Notes under the pieces: generated by a model
What the model saw: only the letters and a program-made list of their open reading frames with translations
Database searches by the model: none
What the model was told of the DNA's origin: nothing
Origin: Cupriavidus sp. P-10
GTDB taxonomy: Bacteria > Pseudomonadota > Gammaproteobacteria > Burkholderiales > Burkholderiaceae
Direction of reading: 5' to 3'
NCBI RefSeq assembly: GCF_003402535.2
Contig: NZ_AP025174.1
Coordinates: forward strand, 1 to 64,000
Length of the DNA: 64,000 bases
Position numbers and translations under genes: made by a program
Shown here: positions 58,292-64,000 of the stretch, piece by piece
Layout: each line of letters opens with the position of its first letter
Numbering within the stretch: the first letter of the stretch is position 1

Positions 58292-58720
58292 CGGCCCCTC
58301 GTCCAGCCCAGCATCGCCAGGCGGATTGGCCGCGACTGAATTGCGCACCGGCTTGGTAGATGAGCGCGACGGCATAGCGCGCTCGCTGAGTGTGGGATTG
58401 GACGCGAGTTTGTCTAGGTCAAAGGCAATAACCTCGGTGATATAGGCCGCCTTGCCGTCGATTTCATACTTGCGTGTTTGCAGCTTTCCCTCGATGCTGA
58501 CACGGTCATTTTGCGCAAGGTTGCCAGCTTCCTCCGCGACGTTACCGAAACACACGACACGATGCCAGTTTGTGAACTCCGTTGTCTCGCCATTGCGTTG
58601 GACACGGTCGACGGTAGCCAGGCGTAGGGTAACGGTCCGATCACCGGTGGGCTTACTGCGGCTTTCCGGCGCGCCGGCGACGGTGCCCTTGAGTCTGACG
58701 CTGTTAGTGTCTCGGCTCAT
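58259..58720 (-). CDS. ssb: Single-stranded DNA-binding protein with an IS-replaced C-terminus
   Basis: 153 residues as now read. Residues about 5-110 form the SSB OB fold (VRLKGTVAGAPESRSKPTGD, then NWHRVVCFGNVAEEAGNLAQ, VSIEGKLQTRKYEIDGKAAY). After LDEGP the frame now continues into the insertion sequence as EIKSNLVYRG. Joining the flanks without the insertion gives LDEGPPF followed by a stop (56842-56844), the conserved acidic tip ending in Pro-Phe. DNA binding should remain, but interactions through the tip should be lost. Confidence 0.9.
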   Translation of the reverse strand: MSRDTNSVRLKGTVAGAPESRSKPTGDRTVTLRLATVDRVQRNGETTEFTNWHRVVCFGNVAEEAGNLAQNDRVSIEGKLQTRKYEIDGKAAYITEVIAFDLDKLASNPTLSERAMPSRSSTKPVRNSVAANPPGDAGLDEGPEIKSNLVYRG

Positions 58721-58722
58721 GC

Positions 58723-59256
58723 TCAGCTCTTCCGCGCAATGATGGTGATCTCTCGCTGAGAAGCGGTCAAATCTGCACCATAGGGAAGATGTACGGTACG
58801 TCCTTCCCGCATTGAAATGCTCATCTTTGCAACCGAGCTGCTCATTCGGGGAGCCTGTACCTGGTAGCCGCCGTGCGTGATCGTATCCATGCCGATCAAC
58901 TGGTTGTCTGCGATCTCCAGCTCCGTCGTCAGATCACCATTGCCTGCCAGCGCTGGCTTCACCTTGATGCTGATGCCATCCCATACCTTCCCCGGGCTGC
59001 AGGACCACTCCTCCGGGGCGCTGCTCTCGCAGGCGGCCAGGTAGCCAATCTCGCGCCCCGACTTGGACGACGACGACTTCCCGGGAATCGCAGACAAGGT
59101 CGTGGCGTGAATGACGCGACCGTTCTCGAGCAAATTGATCTCGTAAGTGAGATCGGACTGGCCCGCATCAGTATTGCCTTGTTCGGCGAACGCATTTGCA
59201 CTCAGCAGCATGGCGATAGTGGCGGCCAGACTCGCTACGGATCTCTTGTTCTTCAT
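58723..59256 (-). CDS. Unknown exported protein upstream of ssb
   Basis: 177 residues. A signal sequence (residues 1-24, ending SANAFAEQ) is followed by a predicted beta-rich domain with two cysteines (YLAACESS and WSCSPG). The C-terminus VHLPYGADLTASQREITIIA resembles the end of some secretin-accessory or pilus proteins, but no family was established. It is two bases from ssb, in one leftward operon. Confidence 0.6.
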   Translation of the reverse strand: MKNKRSVASLAATIAMLLSANAFAEQGNTDAGQSDLTYEINLLENGRVIHATTLSAIPGKSSSSKSGREIGYLAACESSAPEEWSCSPGKVWDGISIKVKPALAGNGDLTTELEIADNQLIGMDTITHGGYQVQAPRMSSSVAKMSISMREGRTVHLPYGADLTASQREITIIARKS

Positions 59257-59269
59257 ATGTTTTCCATTT

Positions 59270-59289
59270 GGTATAGATATAACGATACG
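59270..59289 (-). promoter_or_regulatory. Plasmid-wide dyad before the ssb operon
   Basis: Read leftward, CGTATC-N8-TATACC, with the start codon at 59256 a further 13 bases away. The leftward sequence TTATATC in the spacer may serve as the -10 region. Confidence 0.6.
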
Positions 59290-59322
59290 TAAAAATCACG
59301 ACAAACAGCGCTTGAGGGAATG

Positions 59323-59541
59323 CTACGATTTCCCCGGCCCACCAGCAGGACCTAAGACGCAACAGGTTTCACCGGCCTGATCACAGAACATGGCGGCGAA
59401 GTCGTCGCCATCCTCGGCTGCCGGACAGATTTGCATGGTGTTCTGTTGGGGCCGTGGCGTGCCGCAGTATTGGCAGCGCCATGCGGCGCCATCGTAGATG
59501 CCAGGCTGGTAGTCGTGCCGGCATACGTTGCCGAGTCGCAT
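59323..59541 (-). CDS. Small zinc-ribbon-like protein
   Basis: 72 residues from ATG 59541 with AGGAAG upstream. Cysteines at CRHD, CQYC, ICPA, FCDQ and CCVL suggest a metal-binding fold. Family not recognised. Its promoter region (59624-59643) is broken on the far side by an ISNCY-like insertion. Confidence 0.55.
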   Translation of the reverse strand: MRLGNVCRHDYQPGIYDGAAWRCQYCGTPRPQQNTMQICPAAEDGDDFAAMFCDQAGETCCVLGPAGGPGKS

Positions 59542-59623
59542 GGTTAGCGCTTCCTGAGTAGTTGTGAGCCTATGGCCGGTCCGCGCGGCAGCTGGACTGC
59601 CCAGTACGAACCAGTATAGCGTA

Positions 59624-59643
59624 CGTATCGCTACTACGATATG
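59624..59643 (-). promoter_or_regulatory. Plasmid-wide dyad next to an IS end
   Basis: Rightward reading CGTATC-N8-GATATG. The 13-bp direct repeat made by the neighbouring insertion (59639-59651) begins within the right half-site. TATACT (leftward) lies beside it as a -10 candidate. Confidence 0.55.
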
Positions 59644-61354
59644 CTGTCCAGGCAAAGTTGAAATGTCCGGGCCCCGGCAAAGTTGAAATGTCCGGGGAGC
59701 CTTCAACTTGCTTGGTTATTTTTTTGGGGTTTCCCGTAGGGCGGTGGTGCTGGCCTGACACGAATGAGTCCAGCTCAGGGTGAGGCATATCATGCCAGCT
59801 GAGCGAGTTTGTGTTCCCGTAGTAAGTGAGTCAGTTCTCCGTTCCATTAAGCGGCCACGGCTGCTGCTGTAAGCGTTCCAGAGCTTCCAACATATCGTTC
59901 TGGCCCAGCGACCGCTGCGACTTCTTGCCGGGCGGCCGTCCACGCTTGCGGGGAACTCCCTCCGTGCCAGGCACAGATAGTGACCGCGTATTGTCGCGCT
60001 TCTCCTGAACGTATTGCGCTAACTGCAATACGTGCCCCAGGCGCTTGTTATCAACGATCGCGCCTTGATCCACTTCCGAGAGCCGATCGTAAATCGTGTA
60101 GGGCAGGGCGGCGCCATTTGCGCGTGGCTCGATTCTGCCGTCCGGATAGTGATAGACATCGATATAGCGACCGGCCAGCTTCCGATGCTCTGGCGTATCC
60201 GCCAGCAGGTAGAGCATCTTGTCGTACTGAATCGTCAGGCTCTTTCACACACAGCGCGGCTCGCGCCACGCGAAGATGAGATCCAGGTTCTCGTCTGGTC
60301 GCAGCGGCCGATGGGCGTTGTGGTCATTGCGCGGCGCCTTGGCAAAGCGCGCGTTATAGTCGGCGATGAATTCCGCCATGAAGGCATTGGCTGCCTCCAT
60401 CGTGTTGATCCCACGCAGGCGCAACTCCTTGACCAGTCGGTCCTGCAAGGTCAGGTGAGTCCGCTCGACACGGCCTTTGGCCTGGCTGCTGTTGGCGCAG
60501 ATACCTTCGATGTTCAGCTCGAACAAGGCCCGCGCAAACTGGGTGTGGCCGTCGCCACTGGTGGCTCCTTTCTTGTTGACCCGAAAAACGCTGGCCTTGT
60601 CGCTGTAGAACGCCACCGGCTTGCCGTGGCGCTCCAGATAGGCCCGCGTCGCCGCAAAGTATGTGAACGTGGATTCCGAATGAGTGAAGCGTAGTTCCAT
60701 GATCTGGCTGGTGGCGTCGTCGACGTAAACCAGCAGCGTGCAGGCCGGCGCCCGGTCCTCGAACCAGCGGTGATCGCTGCCGTCGATCTGGATCAGTTCG
60801 CCATAGCAGGCGCGCCGGTTACGAGGCTGGTAGACCTTCGGCGGCCGCTGTTTGCGCGGCACCCACAGGCCGGCCACCGTCATCAGTCGGCGGATCGTTT
60901 CTTTGGACAACATTAGCCCATGGCGCTCTCGCAGCTTCTCGGCCGCCAGGGTCGGGCCGAAGTCGGCGTAGTGTTCCCGAATCAGGCCGAGGGCCACGGA
61001 TTCGCGGTCCGCTGGCATGCGATTGTTGCTGGGTCGACCGCGCCGGCGAGAAACCAGCCCGGATGCGCCTTCTTGCCTATAGCGCTCCAGCAGCCGCCGG
61101 AATTGTCGGTCCGTGATCTCCAACCGTTCGGCAGCCACCCCGGGCCGCAACTGACCATCCACGACCGCCTGGACGATCTTGAGCCTGTCTAACTCACGCA
61201 TGCTTACTGTAATGACCTCGGTTCCCGCCATCCCCTGACATCCTCCATTGCATTCAACCGGGCAGGCTGAATACCATGGACAGGCGCCTCAGGCGGACAT
61301 TTCAACTTTGCCAGAACCGGACATTACAACTTTGCCGCTACATATGCTGTCCAG
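59639..61354. mobile_element. ISNCY-like insertion sequence, copy 1
   Basis: About 1.7 kb. The left end has two direct copies of GGCAAAGTTGAAATGTCCGG (59651-59670, 59676-59695). The right end has two inverted copies (61294-61312, 61317-61336, the latter with one change). ATATGCTGTCCAG flanks the element on both sides (59639-59651, 61342-61354), a probable 13-bp target duplication. The transposase inside is interrupted by a stop codon, so this copy is probably inactive on its own. Confidence 0.75.
59831..61231 (-). pseudogene. ISNCY-like DDE transposase with internal stop
   Basis: A DDE/rve-type transposase read in one frame from 61231 to 59831, with an in-frame TGA at 60245-60247 after WREPRCV. 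The homologous protein at 61387-62913 reads WREWRKVSAS at that point, so a single nonsense change explains the break. N-terminal helix-turn-helix (MRELDRLKIVQAVVDGQLRP region) and catalytic-core segments QIDGSDH, FYSDKASVFR and KGRVERTHL are intact. Confidence 0.8.
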
Positions 61355-61386
61355 CCGGTTTTGAAAGGTCGTCCCTTCCGCTGAAT

Positions 61387-62913
61387 TCAAATGTCGGAGC
61401 GAGCGTGCTTTTTGTGCGGGGTTGGCGCCTTTTGCGGGGTGGTGGTGGGGCGGTGGTGCTGGCCTGACGTGACAGAATTTAGCCCAGGGTGGGGCAATGG
61501 ATTCACGGTGGGCAAAGTTAAAATGTCCGCCTTCTCATTGCGCGGCGGCGCCGCCATCGCGCGCTCCAGATCGAGCCGGTTGATCAGCCGCTGCCGCTTG
61601 GTGTTGGGCGCCGGCCGGTGTGGGCGCGGCGGCTCGCCGGCCAGCGTGCGCGACGGCCCGATGGTTTGCCGGCTGTCGCGCCGCGCCTGCACCTGCGCGG
61701 CAATGGCCAGCACGTGCCCGAGCCGCTTGTTCTCGACGATCGCGCCCTGGTCGACCTCGGCGAGCTTGTCAAAGGTGGTGTAGGGCAGGGACGCGCCGTC
61801 GGCCCACAGCTCGATCCGCCCGTCCGGATACTCGGCGACCTCGAGGTAGCGGTGGACCAGGCGCCGGTGCTCGGGCCGGTCCTCGAGCAGGTACAGCACC
61901 TTGTCATACTGCAGCGTGAGGCTGGCCGACACCTTGCGCCACTCGCGCCAGCTGAAGATCCGCTCCAGATCCTCATCGCCGCGCAGCGGCCGGTGCGCAT
62001 CAAAGTCGCTGCGCGGCACCTTGGCAAAGCGCGCGTTGAAGTCGGCGATGAAATGCGCGGCAAAGGCATTGGCCGCATCCATCGTGCTGATGCCGCGCAG
62101 CCGCAGCTCCTTGACCAGCCGGTCCTGCAGTGTGCCGTTCATGCGCTCGACGCGGCCCTTGGCCGGGCTCGAATTGGCGCACAGGATGTCGATATTCAAC
62201 TCGAACAGCGCGCGCCCGAACTGGGTGTAGCCGCGCCCCTCGGCGCTGTCCCGGGCATTGACCCGGAAGACACTGAACTTGTCGCTGTAGAACGCCATCG
62301 GCTTGCCGTGGCGCTCAATGTAGGCGCGTGTGGCGGTGAAGTACGCTGGTGTGGATTCCGATGGGACGAACAGCAACTGCATCAGCCGACTGGTGGCATC
62401 GTCGACAAACACCAGTAGCGTGCAGGCCGGGGCCCGGTCCTCGAACCAGGCGTGGTCGCTGCCGTCGATCTGCACCAGCTCGCCCAGGCAGGCGCGGCGG
62501 TTGCGCGGCTGGTGCACCTTGGGCGGGCGCAGCTTCCTGGGGATCCAAAAACCGGCGTCGATCATGATCCGGCGCACCGTTTCCGTGGCCAGGTTGATGC
62601 CATGGCGCTCGCGCAGCTTCTCGGCCGCCAGCGTGGGGCCGAAGTCGGCGTAGCTGTCGCGGATCAGGCCCCGGACACGGGATTCCAGCCCGGGCGGGAG
62701 CTGGCGGTTGCTGTCACGACCACGCTTGCGCGAGCCCAAGCCGACGGGACCGTCCTCACGGTAGCGTAGTACCAGACGTTCCACCTGACGCCGTGATAAG
62801 CCGAGCTTCTCGGCCGCGCGCCATACCGACAGGCCATGATCGACCACGGCCTGAATCACCTTGAGCCGATCGAGTTCGCGCATAGTCATCGTGATGGTCT
62901 CGGGCTTGCGCAT
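61387..62913 (-). CDS. ISNCY-like DDE transposase, copy 2
   Basis: 508 residues from ATG 62913. It has the same domain order as the neighbouring pseudogene and roughly two thirds identical residues: N-terminal helix-turn-helix, then core motifs QIDGSDHAWFEDR, FYSDKFSVFRVN and KGRVERMNGTL. It is uninterrupted. The C-terminal 60 residues read through sequence resembling the element's terminal repeats (GGCAAAGTTAAAATGTCCG near 61508), which may have extended the frame. Boundaries of this element (about 61385 to 62985) are not firm. Confidence 0.85.
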   Translation of the reverse strand: MRKPETITMTMRELDRLKVIQAVVDHGLSVWRAAEKLGLSRRQVERLVLRYREDGPVGLGSRKRGRDSNRQLPPGLESRVRGLIRDSYADFGPTLAAEKLRERHGINLATETVRRIMIDAGFWIPRKLRPPKVHQPRNRRACLGELVQIDGSDHAWFEDRAPACTLLVFVDDATSRLMQLLFVPSESTPAYFTATRAYIERHGKPMAFYSDKFSVFRVNARDSAEGRGYTQFGRALFELNIDILCANSSPAKGRVERMNGTLQDRLVKELRLRGISTMDAANAFAAHFIADFNARFAKVPRSDFDAHRPLRGDEDLERIFSWREWRKVSASLTLQYDKVLYLLEDRPEHRRLVHRYLEVAEYPDGRIELWADGASLPYTTFDKLAEVDQGAIVENKRLGHVLAIAAQVQARRDSRQTIGPSRTLAGEPPRPHRPAPNTKRQRLINRLDLERAMAAPPRNEKADILTLPTVNPLPHPGLNSVTSGQHHRPTTTPQKAPTPHKKHARSDI

Positions 62914-63431
62914 CGCGGCCTCCGGTCTCGGACAGACGGAAAGCCGCCAGCATGCCAGCCTTGGCAAGGGGGTACGACATTTCTATTAGTCCTCTAACGC
63001 AAAGTTGTCGGAACCGATTTGGGGCTCTTGCTGCCTCACGCGCGATCCTTCGCAATGCACGTCAACTTTCCTCCCACGCTCTATCAGCGGAAAAGAGGTA
63101 TGACAAGAAAGGCGTAGCGCAAAACTGCGGTTAAAAATTGGAAGAGCAACGGTGCGGAGGATTACTGGTGGGCAGTGGAGTTGAATTGCTAGGCGGCCGT
63201 TGCTCCAACTGCTCCAATCCTGCTGTCAGGATGTAAGATACGCTCTCGTCACCCCAATAAACGAAGCCTCCGCATGGGAGGCTGTGTTAGCGGGACCAAC
63301 GCTGCTCCAGATATTGCGTCTGTTCGGTTTGCCGGATCGGCGCGCTACCCCTGGTGGTCATTGGCCGCCACGCAGAACAACGGCGCAATTTTTCTCATTT
63401 CACTAAGGTTACGCTCTTGAGGAGGTGATCT
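62914..63431. other. Intergenic stretch after the insertion sequences
   Basis: About 520 bp. It begins with the right end of the second ISNCY-like element (AAATGTCG-type repeat near 62979-62986). I saw no clear gene; a short rightward frame around 63270-63405 looks protein-like for some 30 codons and may be a remnant. A small hairpin GCCTCC/GGGAGGC lies near 63266-63282. Confidence 0.4.
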
Positions 63432-63704
63432 ATGAGGTACTCAACCTCCCATTCCTCAGTGCGCGAGACAAAAAATCCGATCGCGGCGCCCCGGGGCCAC
63501 ACGCAGCGTTTCCGAACAATGGCGTCGATTTACAATGTGGAACGGGACCTCGTTAGTCCCATGCAGTTGGTCGGCATGGCGCTCGGCGTCGTTGCGCCGG
63601 TCACGCGCACTATGCAGCGGTCGCAGGAAGAACCGCAGCACCGTGCTATTGCGCGAATCCATCTAAGAGGGTTTCGAGTTTGCTTGGAGTGGTGCCATGG
63701 CTGA
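63432..63704 (+). CDS. Unknown 90-residue protein
   Basis: Start ATG 63432 has a near-perfect ribosome-binding site (GGAGGTGATCT). Sequence MRYSTSHSSVRETKNPIAAP, then a hydrophobic segment MQLVGMALGVVAPVTR. Family not recognised. It overlaps the start of the next gene by seven bases, which suggests coupled translation. Confidence 0.5.
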   Translation: MRYSTSHSSVRETKNPIAAPRGHTQRFRTMASIYNVERDLVSPMQLVGMALGVVAPVTRTMQRSQEEPQHRAIARIHLRGFRVCLEWCHG

Positions 63705-64000
63705 AAAATTTGTGTTCAGAGACATGGAGTTTCGCGCGGGCGCGCACCTGTGGTCCAACCCAAAACTGCGCGGTACCCCGGCGGAGATTCCCATCATTCT
63801 CGGACGTCCGACCCTGTTCGATGTGGTCCGACTCGCCCGTCGCTACCCGCTGGAAACGTTGTATGAGACGAATCGGCGACTCCGAGCGAGCCGGGAAATT
63901 TCCGAGCGCCAGTTTCTTCGCACGCAGGAGATCCTGCGCAACGTCGAGCGTGTCGAGACTCGGACGACTTCAACTCTCGACGACGTCGCCCGGGCGGTCG
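63698..64000 (+). CDS. Unknown gene, truncated by the window end
   Basis: The first 101 codons are present from ATG 63698, behind TGGAG. MAEKFVFRDMEFRAGAHLWS is followed by an arginine-rich helical region (ETNRRLRASREISERQFLRT). No domain recognised. The frame is still open at the last base. Confidence 0.55.

Noticed and set aside
61618..62418. Rightward open frame of 266 codons opposite the second ISNCY-like transposase
   Set aside because: It mirrors the transposase codons and has no family features.

Overview
This window reads as the first 64 kb of a conjugative plasmid (or plasmid-derived element) from a betaproteobacterium, probably of the Burkholderiales. The GC-rich codon use, two replication initiators, partition genes, an IncI/Dot-Icm-like type IVB transfer system, a KfrA-type protein and the absence of chromosomal housekeeping genes all point that way. 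The host assignment is inference. The first base is the first base of a rep ATG, so the record was probably rotated to that gene. No rRNA, tRNA or CRISPR array was seen.

Layout. 0-3.6 kb: Rep_3-type initiator, ParA, ParB and two palindromes (candidate parS or operator). 3.7-7.3 kb: a membrane protein, a leftward StbA/StbB/StbC-like operon, and a noncoding zone with 11-bp-phased repeats and a 20-bp-arm inverted repeat (candidate oriT). 8-9 kb: an integrase-like gene. 9.6-23.3 kb: Xre-type regulator and type IVB transfer genes in the order DotI, DotH, DotG, DotF, TraQ, TraR, DotN, two unknown genes, IcmB, IcmV-like, DotA. 23.4-27.8 kb: a second replicon (iteron/DnaA-box oriV and leftward RepA_C initiator) with a plasmid DNA ligase, a zinc-ribbon gene and a LexA-like site. 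27.9-34.3 kb: second transfer block (lytic transglycosylase, DotM/TrbA, thioredoxin-like TrbB, DotL/TrbC coupling protein, Tat-exported M15-like peptidase). 34.4-40.8 kb: regulator and unknown genes, bactofilin, second HerA/VirD4-like ATPase, HU. 40.9-49.4 kb: operon ending in a 2206-residue polyvalent protein. 50-55.9 kb: exported and unknown transfer-associated genes and KfrA. 55.9-63 kb: lipoprotein and SSB operon broken up by an IS256-family element, followed by two related ISNCY-like elements. The window ends inside an unknown gene.

How it fits together. The transfer channel (DotA, F, G, H, I; IcmB ATPase; DotL/M/N coupling complex; cell-wall enzymes) is almost complete here. No relaxase, DotB, DotC or DotD was found, so they should lie outside the window. 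Nearly every operon starts with the same dyad, CGTATC-N8-GATACG, usually overlapping the -10 box. I counted twelve copies with an exact 8-bp spacer. One plasmid regulator therefore probably coordinates replication, stability, transfer and the polyvalent-protein operon.

Most notable points: the shared dyad regulon; a TGT/DpdA-like base-exchange domain together with an LPD1 zincin domain in the giant protein; an IS256 insertion that replaces the conserved C-terminal tip of the plasmid SSB; a bactofilin next to a second transfer-type ATPase; and a free-standing C-terminal part of a topoisomerase III.
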